From assembly GCF_000308475.2 (NCBI RefSeq), contig NZ_BAFT02000062.1, positions 1 to 64,000 on the forward strand: DNA of 64,000 nt, read 5' to 3'. Origin of the DNA: Nocardia brasiliensis NBRC 14402 (GTDB lineage Bacteria > Actinomycetota > Actinomycetes > Mycobacteriales > Mycobacteriaceae). Below the pieces are notes generated by a model, which saw only the letters and a program-made list of their open reading frames with translations, made no database searches and was not told the origin of the DNA. Shown here piece by piece: positions 9,088 to 17,479 of the stretch; position 1 is the first letter of the stretch, and each line of letters starts with the position of its first letter. The position numbers and the translations under genes are program-made.

Positions 9088-9426
9088 TCAGTAGCTGGTG
9101 CTCGACCCCGCCCAGACGCCGAGCAGGCCCAGCACCACGAACAGCACGACGAACAGGATGCCGAGAATGATCAGCACCGAGGAGATGATGCCGCAGACGT
9201 AACCGACCATGACGTTGGACCGGCCGCCCATCGCGCCGCCGGAGGCATCGATCTCGTTCAGCGCCCGCTTGCCCATCACCCAGGCCACCGGGCCGAGGAT
9301 CTGGCAGAAGACCAGACCGAGAATGCCGAGGATCAGGATCGTGGTGGCCTGCGGGTGATCCGGTGGCGGTCCGTAGGCCCCGTAGGCTGGATAGCCGTAT
9401 GGCGGCTGCTGCGGCGGGTAGCTCAT
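9088..9426 (-). CDS. Small DUF4190-type membrane protein
   Basis: 112 residues. A Pro/Tyr/Gly-rich cytoplasmic N-terminus (about 1-25) precedes two membrane segments (about 28-50 and 72-103) separated by a loop with GKRALNEIDASGG, the signature of DUF4190 proteins. The family is common in actinobacteria and has no assigned function. It is divergent from the two-component system starting at 9518. Confidence 0.8.
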   Translation of the reverse strand: MSYPPQQPPYGYPAYGAYGPPPDHPQATTILILGILGLVFCQILGPVAWVMGKRALNEIDASGGAMGGRSNVMVGYVCGIISSVLIILGILFVVLFVVLGLLGVWAGSSTSY

Positions 9427-9517
9427 CAGCAGGATGGTAGTGGGTGTAGCTGGCTACACCACTCATCCGGCGGACAGCTCCATCGAATCGCGACGCCGCG
9501 CCGACAACCATGGAGCC

Positions 9518-10891
9518 ATGACCGAGACACACGCCGAACCCACACTGGTGCTCGACCCGATGACCGGTAAAACCCGGTCGACGGCCGAGCAGGCGCTTCG
9601 TGCCGTCCTGCTTGCGCCGTTCCAGGCGCGATTCTGGAAAGAACTCGTCTACGTCTTCACCGCGTTCGTGCTCGGCTGCATCGCCGTGGTCTACCTGTAC
9701 GCGGGGTGGGGCGGCGGGTTGCTGATCTCCTTCACCGTCATCGGCCTGCCCATCCTCGCGCTGGTCCTGCTCGGCGGCCGCTTCTGGGGCCGGATCTACC
9801 GGGCGCTGGTCAAGGACCTGCTCGCGACGCCACTGACGCCGCCGACGACGTTCGCGCCGACGCCTGGCCTCGTGGGCTTCCTCAAGAGCGCATTCACCGA
9901 TCTGGCCAGTTGGCGCGCCACGCTGTTCCTCATCGCGCAGGCGGTGCTCGGCGTCGTGGTCGGCTACCTCGCGCTCATCGTGGTCGCGATGACGGTGTTC
10001 GTCGCGGTCTCGCCGATCCTGTGGGTGCTCATCGATCCGATCAACGTCGATGCCGATGGCGTGGAACATCATTCGTTCGCCCAGTTCGGCGATTTCTACA
10101 TCGACACCTGGCCGCGGGTGCTCGGCTTCGCCGCCCTCGGCGTCCTGGGCTGCTTCGCGCTGCCCTGGCTGCTGCGCGCGCTCTGCTGGCTGCACCGGCT
10201 GCTGGCCATGGCCCTGCTGAGCGCGACCGCCCGCGATCGGCGGATCACCGAACTGCAGCAGGGCAGGCAGGCCGCGGTCGACGATTCCACCGCCACCCTG
10301 CGCCGGCTGGAGCGCGACCTGCACGACGGCACTCAGGCGCGGCTGGTCACCATCGCCATGGCGCTCGGCCGCGCCGAAGACCGGCTCGAGGCCGGCGGCG
10401 ATCCGCGGGATCTGATCGCCGACGCGCACGCCTCGTCCAAGGAGGCGCTGACCGAGCTGCGCGAGCTGGTGCGCGGAATCCATCCGCCCGCACTGGAACT
10501 CGGCCTCGGAGCGGCACTGGAAACGCTGACCGCGCGCTGCTCGGTGCCGACCGAACTGCGGGTGCACCTGCCCGAGCGACCCAGCCCGGCGGTCGAGGCG
10601 ATCGCCTACTTCTCCGTCGCGGAGCTGCTCACCAACGTGGTCCGGCATGCCGGCGCGACCCGCGCCTGGGTGTCGGTGCTGCCGAGCGACGCGCACACCA
10701 TCGCGATCACGGTGCGGGACAACGGCATCGGCGGCGTCCTGCAACCGGCCGAAGGCCAACTCGCCGCGGGCAGTGGGCTTTCCGGGCTGGCCGCGCGGGC
10801 GCGCACGGTCGACGGGTCGCTGACCGTGCAGAGCCCCACCGGCGGCCCGACCGTGATCACCATCCTGCTACCGAAGGAAGGCTCACGATGA
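9518..10891 (+). CDS. NarL-type sensor histidine kinase with membrane sensor domain
   Basis: 457 residues. The N-terminal half (about 35-230) is an integral-membrane sensor domain with four hydrophobic segments and the GRFWGRIYRALVKDLL linker seen in actinobacterial putative-sensor kinases. A HisKA_3 dimerisation domain carries the phospho-acceptor H269 in ERDLHDGTQAR. The HATPase_c domain follows, with an N box (ELLTNVVRHAGA), DNGIGG and a GSGLSGLAAR glycine box. The ATG at 9518 is preferred to upstream frames because it starts just before the first recognisable domain and has GGAG upstream. The stop overlaps the regulator start by 4 bases (ATGA). The signal is unknown. Confidence 0.9.
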   Translation: MTETHAEPTLVLDPMTGKTRSTAEQALRAVLLAPFQARFWKELVYVFTAFVLGCIAVVYLYAGWGGGLLISFTVIGLPILALVLLGGRFWGRIYRALVKDLLATPLTPPTTFAPTPGLVGFLKSAFTDLASWRATLFLIAQAVLGVVVGYLALIVVAMTVFVAVSPILWVLIDPINVDADGVEHHSFAQFGDFYIDTWPRVLGFAALGVLGCFALPWLLRALCWLHRLLAMALLSATARDRRITELQQGRQAAVDDSTATLRRLERDLHDGTQARLVTIAMALGRAEDRLEAGGDPRDLIADAHASSKEALTELRELVRGIHPPALELGLGAALETLTARCSVPTELRVHLPERPSPAVEAIAYFSVAELLTNVVRHAGATRAWVSVLPSDAHTIAITVRDNGIGGVLQPAEGQLAAGSGLSGLAARARTVDGSLTVQSPTGGPTVITILLPKEGSR

Positions 10892-11541
10892 CCGAGTCAC
10901 TGCGCATCGTGATCGCCGAGGACAGCGCGATCCTGCGCGACGGACTCGCCGGACTGCTGACCGAACGCGGCCACCAGGTGGTCGCGATGGTCGGCGACGC
11001 GACGACATTGAGCGATGTGGTCGGCACGCACAATCCCGACGTCGCCGTGGTGGACGTGCGGATGCCGCCCAGCTTCACCGACGAGGGCCTGCTCGCCGCC
11101 ATCGAGCTGCGCCGCAAATATCCGATGACCGGGGTGCTCGTCTTCTCCCAGTGGGTCGAAACCCGCTACGCCACCGAGCTGCTGGCCGGCGGCGCGAGCG
11201 GGGTCGGCTATCTGCTCAAGGACCGGGTCGCCGATGTCCGCGATTTCGTCGACGCCCTGCACCGCGTCGCCACCGGCGGCACCGCACTCGACCCAGAGGT
11301 GGTGAGCCAACTGATGGGCGCCTCGAAACAGCAGGACTCGCTGACCCGCCTGACGCCGCGCGAACGCGAGGTGCTCGAACTGATGGCGCAGGGCCTGTCC
11401 AACAACGCCATCGCGACCAGCCTCACCGTCACCGAACGTGCGGTGGAAAAGCACATCGGCAACATCTTCACCAAACTCGATCTGCCGCCCTCGGACACCC
11501 ACCACCGCCGCGTGCTCGCGGTACTTCGCCTGAAGGGCTGA
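10888..11541 (+). CDS. NarL/FixJ-family response regulator
   Basis: 217 residues. The receiver domain (1-about 125) has the acidic pair in IAEDSAILRDG, the phospho-acceptor D56 in VAVVDVRMPP and the switch lysine in YLLKDRV. The C-terminal LuxR-type helix-turn-helix (about 150-215) reads LTPREREVLELMAQGLSNNAIA and VTERAVEKHIGNIFTKL. It is translationally coupled to the kinase by a 4-base overlap and should be its cognate regulator. Direct targets are not visible, although the DUF4190 and DUF3592 membrane-protein genes flank the pair. Confidence 0.93.
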   Translation: MTESLRIVIAEDSAILRDGLAGLLTERGHQVVAMVGDATTLSDVVGTHNPDVAVVDVRMPPSFTDEGLLAAIELRRKYPMTGVLVFSQWVETRYATELLAGGASGVGYLLKDRVADVRDFVDALHRVATGGTALDPEVVSQLMGASKQQDSLTRLTPREREVLELMAQGLSNNAIATSLTVTERAVEKHIGNIFTKLDLPPSDTHHRRVLAVLRLKG

Positions 11542-11636
11542 ACCCCTACCGCCGCCGCCCTATCGAGCCCGATCCGCGCATGTCAGCGCCACTGCGGGCC
11601 TATCCTGGAAGCCGGACAGTCGGGGTGGAGGCTGGT

Positions 11637-12083
11637 ATGGACCACGGGCGGATCCTGCGCACGGTGCTCGGAGTCACCGCCGGCTACCTCATGCTGCTCG
11701 GCCTGTGGCTCGGGTGGCTGGTCCACCACACGCCGCCGGGTACGCTGCCGTACCAGATCGTCGCGCTGGTCGGGCTTTTCGGCACCTGCCTCGGCATCGG
11801 GATGATGCTGGCGGCCCGGCCGTCCAAGGCGGATCGGCGACTCTGGCGGCACGGACTGGAAGGGTGGGCGACCGTGCACGGCGTGCATCCGTTGCGGCCC
11901 ACCGACCATCACAGCGAACTCACCGAGCTGGACCTGGAACTCACCGTGCCCGGTTCCGAAACCTACCGGGGCACCATAGTTTTCGATGTCACCCCGGCGG
12001 ACAAGCCGAAACTCGCGGTCGGCGAGACCATTTCGATCCGGGTCGACCCGGCCAACCGGGACCGGATCATCGTCGTGCTGTGA
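11637..12083 (+). CDS. DUF3592-like membrane protein
   Basis: 148 residues with two N-terminal membrane helices (about 8-28 and 40-60) and a C-terminal soluble beta domain (WATVHGVHPLRP to ETISIRVDPANRDRIIVVL) that has the look of DUF3592 proteins. The ATG at 11637 is chosen because GGAGG lies 5 bases upstream; an in-frame ATG 57 bases earlier lacks a ribosome site. It converges on the YhhN gene with an 10-base gap. Function unknown. Confidence 0.75.
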   Translation: MDHGRILRTVLGVTAGYLMLLGLWLGWLVHHTPPGTLPYQIVALVGLFGTCLGIGMMLAARPSKADRRLWRHGLEGWATVHGVHPLRPTDHHSELTELDLELTVPGSETYRGTIVFDVTPADKPKLAVGETISIRVDPANRDRIIVVL

Positions 12084-12093
12084 GCCGGTGGGT

Positions 12094-12777
12094 TCAGGCG
12101 TGCGCGTCCGGATCGGCGAGCAGGAACTGGGCGGCGGCATAGGTGGTCAGGATGACGCCCTCGGTGACCCGGCGACTGCGCTCGCCGCGCGCGAACAGCT
12201 TGCGCGCCACGATGAGTCCGTCGGAGACGGTGAACAGCAGCGCGCCGAGCGCCAGCCTGCTGCGCGGATCGACATTGGGAATATTCACGCCCGCAACGTT
12301 TTTCGCGTCCCGGGCCAGGGCTGGATCGGAGGCGAGCACGCCCGCGGCGCCCAGCGTCGCGCCGTAGGCGGTGAGCGGCAGCGCCACGGCGGGCGCCTTG
12401 GCCCGCAACAACGCGGCAGCGCCGAGCCAGGCCGCCAACCGCGGTCCGGCGATGGCGGCCCGCGGCCGGGCGCCCTTGCGCAACCACAGCGCGGTGTACC
12501 CGGCCTGCATCACCGCGAACGACGACGCCCCGGCGATCAGGCGCCGGTCGTCGTCCGGGTCGATGAGCAGGATGTCGCCCAGCGTCGCGGCGCCGAGCGA
12601 TCCGAGCAGGACGGTGCGATCGGTCTTGTCGAGCGCCGCGTCGCTGGTGGCGACGTCGGCCGCCAGCAGCGGCATCAGCAGCGGCTTCGCGAGCCACTGC
12701 GCCCGCTCACGGCCGGTCACCGCGCCGTAGACGGTGACCGCGGCGGCCGCCAGGAACCCGGCCCGGAATTTTCGCAT
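12094..12777 (-). CDS. YhhN/TMEM86-family protein, putative lysoplasmalogenase
   Basis: 227 residues, almost entirely hydrophobic, with about seven to eight membrane segments. The family signatures are AKPLLMPLLAAD near the N-terminus, LGDILLIDPDDDRRLIAGASSFAVMQ in the middle and GALLFTVSDGLIVARKLF near the C-terminus. YhhN/TMEM86 proteins hydrolyse the vinyl-ether bond of lysoplasmalogens in animals; the bacterial substrate is uncertain. It lies 4 bases downstream of the KAS III gene on the same strand, suggesting co-transcription. Confidence 0.8.
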   Translation of the reverse strand: MRKFRAGFLAAAAVTVYGAVTGRERAQWLAKPLLMPLLAADVATSDAALDKTDRTVLLGSLGAATLGDILLIDPDDDRRLIAGASSFAVMQAGYTALWLRKGARPRAAIAGPRLAAWLGAAALLRAKAPAVALPLTAYGATLGAAGVLASDPALARDAKNVAGVNIPNVDPRSRLALGALLFTVSDGLIVARKLFARGERSRRVTEGVILTTYAAAQFLLADPDAHA

Positions 12778-12781
12778 CGGC

Positions 12782-13840
12782 TCAGAAGCTCGGCTCGACC
12801 GGCTTCGGCGGCAGGGTGACGACCTGTCCCGCGTAGCTCAATCCGGCGCCGAACCCCAGCAGCAGCGCCAGCTGACCGCCCTTCGCCTTGCCGGTGACCA
12901 GCATCTCCTCCATGGCCAGCGGGATGGACGCGGCCGAGGTGTTACCGGTGTTCTCGATGTCGTTGGCCATCGGGATATCGTCGGCCAGGCCCAGGTTCTT
13001 CTTCATCAACTCGTTGATCCGCGCGTTGGCCTGGTGCGGGATGAACACCTCGATGTCCTCCTTGGCCACCCCGGACACCTCCAGCGCGGTGGACAGCGCA
13101 CGCGGCAAAGTGACGGCGGCCCAACGGAATACGCGCGGGCCCTCCATCCGCAGCGACATCCGGCCGATCGGCTCGACCGCCGGATCGGTGCCCTGCATGG
13201 CCTGGGCCTTCTCCATGTAGTCGAGGAAGTTCACGTCCTGGGCGATCGCAGCGGCGTTCTCGCCGTCGCTGCCCCACACAGTCGGCGAGATGCCGTTCTC
13301 CTCGCTCGGCCCGATCACCACCGCGCCCGCGCCGTCGCCGAAGATCATCGCGGTGCCGCGGTCGGTGGGGTCGAGCCCGACCGTCATGGTCTCGGCGCCG
13401 ATCAGCAGCACGTAGTCGGCCGAGCCCGCCCGGATCAGATCGGCCGCGACGCCGAGTCCATAGCCGAAACCGCCGCAGCCGGAGGTCAGGTCGAACGCCG
13501 GGATGCCGTTGATCCCCAGGTCGTGCGCGATGGACGGGGCACCGTGCGGGGTGAGCATGAGCCAGCTCGACGTCGCGAGAATCAGCGCACCGATCTTCGA
13601 GCGGTCGATCCCGCTGTTGACCAGCGCGCGTTCGCCCGCCGCGGCCGCGATCGACCGCAGCGTCTCGTCACCGCTGATCCAGCGGCGGTTGCGAATGCCG
13701 GTGCGGTCGTAGATCCACTCAGGGTTGGAGTCCAGCACCTCGCACACGTCGGCGTTGCTGACGATGCGCTCCGGCCGATAGGCGCCGATACCGAGCATCG
13801 CAACGTTGTCGCGATTCTTGTTGATTGCAATGCTCACCAC
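12782..13840 (-). CDS. Beta-ketoacyl-ACP synthase III-type thiolase-fold enzyme
   Basis: 352 residues with the FabH fold and Cys-His-Asn triad: the nucleophile in DLTSGCGGFGYG, histidine in IPHQANARI and asparagine in ENTGNTSAAS. KAS III enzymes condense an acyl-CoA starter with malonyl-ACP. Whether this is housekeeping FabH or a FabH-like specialised enzyme cannot be settled: the region around the nucleophile (TSGCGG) departs from the common A-C-S-G form. The start is one of two adjacent GTG codons at 13840 and 13837, with AAGGTGAAGGG upstream. Followed closely by the YhhN gene. Confidence 0.85.
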   Translation of the reverse strand: MVSIAINKNRDNVAMLGIGAYRPERIVSNADVCEVLDSNPEWIYDRTGIRNRRWISGDETLRSIAAAAGERALVNSGIDRSKIGALILATSSWLMLTPHGAPSIAHDLGINGIPAFDLTSGCGGFGYGLGVAADLIRAGSADYVLLIGAETMTVGLDPTDRGTAMIFGDGAGAVVIGPSEENGISPTVWGSDGENAAAIAQDVNFLDYMEKAQAMQGTDPAVEPIGRMSLRMEGPRVFRWAAVTLPRALSTALEVSGVAKEDIEVFIPHQANARINELMKKNLGLADDIPMANDIENTGNTSAASIPLAMEEMLVTGKAKGGQLALLLGFGAGLSYAGQVVTLPPKPVEPSF

Positions 13841-13884
13841 TGAAGATGACCCTTCACCTTTGCAGAACTAGACCGCTGTCCAGG

Positions 13885-14466
13885 CTAGCTCAGCGCCAGA
13901 TCCTTCAATCCGAGGATGGAGCGGTACTCCAGGCCCTCGGCGGCGATCACCTGATCAGCCCCGGTTTCCCGGTCCACGACGGTGGCGACGCCGACCACCG
14001 TGGCGCCCGCCTCGCGCAGCGCGCGCACGGCCGTGAGCGGGGAGTTTCCGGTGGTCGTGGTGTCCTCGACGACCAGCACCCGCTTGCCGACGATGTCGGG
14101 GCCCTCGATCTGGCGCTGCATGCCGTGCGCCTTGGCGGCCTTGCGCACCACGAACGCATCGATCGGCCGCCCCGGCGCGTGCATGACCGCGAACGCGACG
14201 GGGTCGGCGCCCATGGTCAGACCGCCGACGGCGTCGAAGTCCCAGTCGTTGACCAGTTCGCGTAGCAGCTTGCCGATCAGCGGTCCCGCATCATGGTGCA
14301 GCGTCGCCCGGCGCAGGTCGACGTAATAGTCGGCCTCCTTGCCCGACGACAGGGTGACCCTGCCGTGCACCACGGCCAGCTCGCGCACCAGCGCGGCCAA
14401 TCTATCTCGGTCGGAACCGGCGGTGGTGCCCAGCGCCGACTCGTTGGTGGTTGCCTCGTCGATCAT
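13885..14466 (-). CDS. pyrE: Orotate phosphoribosyltransferase
   Basis: 193 residues. It transfers the phosphoribosyl group of PRPP to orotate to give OMP in de novo pyrimidine synthesis. The PRPP-binding motif is VLVVEDTTTTGNSPLTAV, and the catalytic loop lysines are in VVRKAAKAHGMQRQIEG. The N-terminal HGRVTLSSGKEADYYVDLR segment is typical of the family. Corresponds to Rv0382c. Only 2 bases separate it from the upstream SDR gene, so it is co-transcribed with the SDR and probably ttfA. Confidence 0.95.
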   Translation of the reverse strand: MIDEATTNESALGTTAGSDRDRLAALVRELAVVHGRVTLSSGKEADYYVDLRRATLHHDAGPLIGKLLRELVNDWDFDAVGGLTMGADPVAFAVMHAPGRPIDAFVVRKAAKAHGMQRQIEGPDIVGKRVLVVEDTTTTGNSPLTAVRALREAGATVVGVATVVDRETGADQVIAAEGLEYRSILGLKDLALS

Positions 14467-14468
14467 TC

Positions 14469-15281
14469 CTAAGTCCTTCCGCGTGCGTTGAACAAGCCGC
14501 GATTCAGTCGGGCCGCCAGGTTTCGCGGGATCATTCCGGCGACGGTGGTGAGCGCTTTGTACTGCATGCCGGGCACACTCAGTACCCGGCCTTTCTCCAG
14601 ATCACGCAGGGAACCGGCAACCACCTGATCGACGCTGAGCCACCAGGCTTTCGGCAGCGACGACTTATCGATGCCGGCTCGCTCGTGGAATTCGGTGCGC
14701 ACGAATCCCGGGCACAGGGCCTGGACCCGGACACCCGTTCCGGCCAGTCCACCTGCCAACCCTTCCGTGAAGGATACGACGTAGGCCTTGGCCGCCGAAT
14801 ACGTCGATCCACGTCCGGGGATCACCCCGGCCACACTGGCCAGATTGATCACCGAGCCGTTCGCCGCCGCGATCATCGCGGGCAACGCGGCCCGGGTGAA
14901 TTGCACCACCGCGGTGATGTTGACGTCCACTTCGGCCTGCAGTTGCGCGGGCGGGAGCGCCCAGAAGGGTTCGGCATGCGCGAATCCGGCGTTGTTGACC
15001 AGGAATTCGACGCCGGCCCGCAACCTGGCCGCGACCCGCTCCCGGGCCGCCGGACTGGTCAGATCGGCGACGAGCACCTCGCACCGGGTGCCGAACCGAT
15101 GCTGCAGCGCGTTGGCGAGGGTCACCAGGCGCTGTTCGTCCCGGGCGACGAGCACCAGGTCGTAGCCGAGCGAGGCCAGGCGCATCGCGTAGCCGTGCCC
15201 GATACCCGAGGTCGGTCCGGTGATCAACGCCACGGGCCTGCTCGCGCCGGGTAGGCGCGGCGGCACGGGGTGTTCGGTCAT
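14469..15281 (-). CDS. Short-chain dehydrogenase/reductase
   Basis: 270 residues, classical SDR. The cofactor motif is TGPTSGIGHGYA near residue 20, followed by NNAGFAHAEPF, a serine in NLASVAG and the catalytic YSAAKAYV. The ATG at 15281 is the start: the frame stays open far upstream, but that part is an antisense shadow of ttfA with no SDR character. The C-terminus carries KALTTVAGMIPRNLAARLNRG, resembling mycobacterial SDRs acting on lipid or keto-acyl substrates; substrate unknown. It sits between ttfA and pyrE on the same strand. Confidence 0.88.
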   Translation of the reverse strand: MTEHPVPPRLPGASRPVALITGPTSGIGHGYAMRLASLGYDLVLVARDEQRLVTLANALQHRFGTRCEVLVADLTSPAARERVAARLRAGVEFLVNNAGFAHAEPFWALPPAQLQAEVDVNITAVVQFTRAALPAMIAAANGSVINLASVAGVIPGRGSTYSAAKAYVVSFTEGLAGGLAGTGVRVQALCPGFVRTEFHERAGIDKSSLPKAWWLSVDQVVAGSLRDLEKGRVLSVPGMQYKALTTVAGMIPRNLAARLNRGLFNARGRT

Positions 15282-15327
15282 CGGCGCTCGGTCGGTCGGA
15301 CGGCGGTCACCCTGCCGACACGGCCGG

Positions 15328-16482
15328 TCACTGCGGCACAGGTCCCTGATACGGACGGAACCCGGGGTGGAACGGCCCACCCGGCGGTTCGGCCGCACGA
15401 TCGTCCTCGCGCGGGGCCTGGCGGCGGTCGGGTTGCTCGTCGGCCCAGTCGTTGTCCGCGTGCTCGTCGCGCGGCGCGGGCGACCAGGTATCGCGCGGTG
15501 CGGGCGACCAGTCGTCGGCGGCCTCGGGCTCCTCGCGCACGCGCGGTTCTTCTCGCACCCGCGGCTCTTCGCGGACCCGCGGCTCTTCCCGGACCCGGGT
15601 GCGCGCGTCCGGCACGACGGCGAGTGAGGGGCGGCGCGGCGGTTCCGGCTCGTTCGGGGTGGACAGCGGGGCGCGCTCGTCGAAGTCCCCGTCGTAATCC
15701 TGTTCGACGAAAGGCGGCTCGTCGTAGTCCTCGTCCTTGCGCAGCCGCGGCGGCTGTACGCGGCCGGCGCCCACGGGGCCGTCCAGTTCGTCGTCGTCGA
15801 GTTCCTCGTCGCGGCCGCGGCCGCGCGGCCGCGGCCGACCGGGATCGTGATCACCGCTGTCGAAGCGCGGCTCGCTGACCGGCGGCAGCACGTGCAGCAG
15901 GCCGGACAGGCGCAGCACCGCGTCGATCGAGGTCTCCCATTCGCGCGAGGAGGTGCCCACCGACAACATGCCCAGCGTCCAGTTGCCTTCGCTCCACAGC
16001 ATCTGCACGGTGTCGGGCAGCGTCTCGATGAACGCGACCATCCGCTGATCGACTGCGTGCCTGGCGATTTCCGGGTTGGTCGCGAAGACCACCCGGTCGC
16101 CGATCGCGCCGAGCAGTTCGAGGTCGGCGTCCTTGGGCGGCGAGGCCGTCTTGAGCCGCATGTCCACGTCGATGTCCGAACCGATCTGGCGCCGCACCGC
16201 GATCAGCGTCGCGGCGTCCTCCAGATCGAAGAGCACGAACTTCTCGCCCTTGCGAATGCCGGACACCACGTCCACCGCGGACAGGTAGCCCAGTTTGGCC
16301 AGCGCACCGCGCCGCCAGGTCGAGGGGAGCGCCGGCTCCACCGACACATACGTGTAGCCCTGGGATTTCGCCCAGACCTGCCGCGCGTGACCGGTCCGCT
16401 GCCGCTGGATCCGATCGAAATACAGCAGCACGATCGCACCCACGAGTGCGATCGCCGCCAAGCCGAACCACATTGCCGTCAT
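15328..16482 (-). CDS. ttfA: TtfA-like trehalose monomycolate transport factor (Rv0383c type)
   Basis: 384 residues. One N-terminal membrane helix (about 4-22) is followed by a cytoplasmic domain (about 25-205, including WAKSQGYTYVSVEPALPST and EGNWTLGMLSVGTSSREWE) and a long Pro/Glu/Arg-rich tail. In mycobacteria this protein (Rv0383c/MSMEG_0736) partners MmpL3 in trehalose monomycolate export and is needed for mycolate envelope growth. The identification rests on domain layout plus position between pyrE and clpB. The tail contains four tandem RVREEP hexapeptides and two SPAPRD units. It probably heads an operon with the SDR gene and pyrE. Confidence 0.82.
   Translation of the reverse strand: MTAMWFGLAAIALVGAIVLLYFDRIQRQRTGHARQVWAKSQGYTYVSVEPALPSTWRRGALAKLGYLSAVDVVSGIRKGEKFVLFDLEDAATLIAVRRQIGSDIDVDMRLKTASPPKDADLELLGAIGDRVVFATNPEIARHAVDQRMVAFIETLPDTVQMLWSEGNWTLGMLSVGTSSREWETSIDAVLRLSGLLHVLPPVSEPRFDSGDHDPGRPRPRGRGRDEELDDDELDGPVGAGRVQPPRLRKDEDYDEPPFVEQDYDGDFDERAPLSTPNEPEPPRRPSLAVVPDARTRVREEPRVREEPRVREEPRVREEPEAADDWSPAPRDTWSPAPRDEHADNDWADEQPDRRQAPREDDRAAEPPGGPFHPGFRPYQGPVPQ
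15530..15600 (-). repeat. 18-base coding tandem repeat in ttfA tail
   Basis: Four near-identical 18-base units encode RVREEP repeated head to tail within the disordered tail of the TtfA-like protein. Third-position differences between units indicate an established repeat rather than a very recent slippage. It is a likely site of copy-number variation between strains. Confidence 0.8.
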
Positions 16483-16559
16483 CGCCGTCTAGCCTAATGG
16501 AAGCGGCCGGACGCGGTCTGTTCTCGGCCGCGCGCCGAGCCGTGTGAAAGCGAGCCGGT

Positions 16560-17357
16560 TCATCTCGGGCCTCCGGGAAGCGACGTGCTGATGATGACCT
16601 TGGCGTGGATCGTCCCGTCGGCGCCCTTGTCGCCCTGGATCAGGACGATATCGCCTTTGGGCAGGTCGGAGACCTTGGTGCCGGACACCGAGATCACCTG
16701 GGTGTTCGCATCGGTGTGCACGGTGACCGTGGCGTTGGTCAGCGTGCTGACCGTGAGGGTGCCGCCGTCGTTGGCGGTGATCGTGCCCATGGTGGTGCCG
16801 AGCGCATCGATGCCGGGCAGCCCGGGCAGGCTCGGCAGCACGGTCGGGTTGGGCTGACCGGTGCGCGGCGGCACCGGCGTCCGGTTGGCGGTCGGCAGGG
16901 CCGACGTGTTCGCGGCCGTGGACGAATCGGAGTCCTTGCCGCTCAGCACCACGCCCGCGACCACGCCGGCGACACCGACCAGCAGCACGACCGCAAGACC
17001 CAGCGCGATCCACAAACCGGTGTTGCGCTTCGGCGGCTCCGGCGGCATGCCGAGACCAGGCGGGACCGGACCGCCCGGCGGCGCGTCCACCGGCGCGGCG
17101 GCCCACTGGTTTCCGTAGGTGCTCTCGTAGCCACCCCACTGGTTGTCGGCGGGCGGGAATTCGCGGGTCGCGTTCGGCGGGGGCGGTGACCACGGCTCGA
17201 ACTGCTCGGTCGCCGGATACGCCGAGGGCGCGCCGGACCCGTACGCCTCGGAATACTCCGTGGTGTGCAGCGGCTGCTCGAACCCGGACTTGCCCGCCAG
17301 GTGCTCGGTCGGCGCATCCTCCGGCCGCTGTCCCCACGGATCGTTCGGGTTGGTCAT
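16560..17357 (-). CDS. Single-pass membrane protein with extracytoplasmic DUF5666-like domain
   Basis: 265 residues. A Pro/Tyr/Gly-rich cytoplasmic N-terminus (1-about 110, with GYESTYGNQWA) precedes one membrane helix (about 113-138, LWIALGLAVVLLVGVAGVVAG). A Ser/Thr/Pro linker follows, then a C-terminal beta domain of about 85 residues (MGTITANDGGTLTVSTL to GTIHAKVIISTSLPGG) like the DUF5666/OB-type domain. The architecture is common in Nocardia and Rhodococcus. It lies between ttfA and clpB on the same strand, 77 bases upstream of ttfA. Function unknown. Confidence 0.8.
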   Translation of the reverse strand: MTNPNDPWGQRPEDAPTEHLAGKSGFEQPLHTTEYSEAYGSGAPSAYPATEQFEPWSPPPPNATREFPPADNQWGGYESTYGNQWAAAPVDAPPGGPVPPGLGMPPEPPKRNTGLWIALGLAVVLLVGVAGVVAGVVLSGKDSDSSTAANTSALPTANRTPVPPRTGQPNPTVLPSLPGLPGIDALGTTMGTITANDGGTLTVSTLTNATVTVHTDANTQVISVSGTKVSDLPKGDIVLIQGDKGADGTIHAKVIISTSLPGGPR

Positions 17358-17437
17358 GGACTCCAGGTTAGGCGTTACCGGGCCCGCGCCGGGGTCATGC
17401 GCGACAGGAATTCGGACTGCGTCCGGATAACAGCGTC

Positions 17438-17473
17438 ACGGCGCCCTCGGCCCGACCGGACCGAGGGCGCCGT
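17438..17473 (-). terminator. Terminator hairpin after clpB
   Basis: ACGGCGCCCTCGG pairs perfectly over 13 bases with CCGAGGGCGCCGT across a 10-base loop, starting 7 bases after the clpB stop. No strong T-run follows, but the stem is very stable. Confidence 0.65.
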
Positions 17474-17479
17474 CGTGCC

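Noticed and set aside
15282..15854. Extended N-terminus of the SDR (about 190 extra residues)
   Set aside because: That part is a Thr/Arg-rich shadow of ttfA. The SDR family start coincides with ATG 15281.
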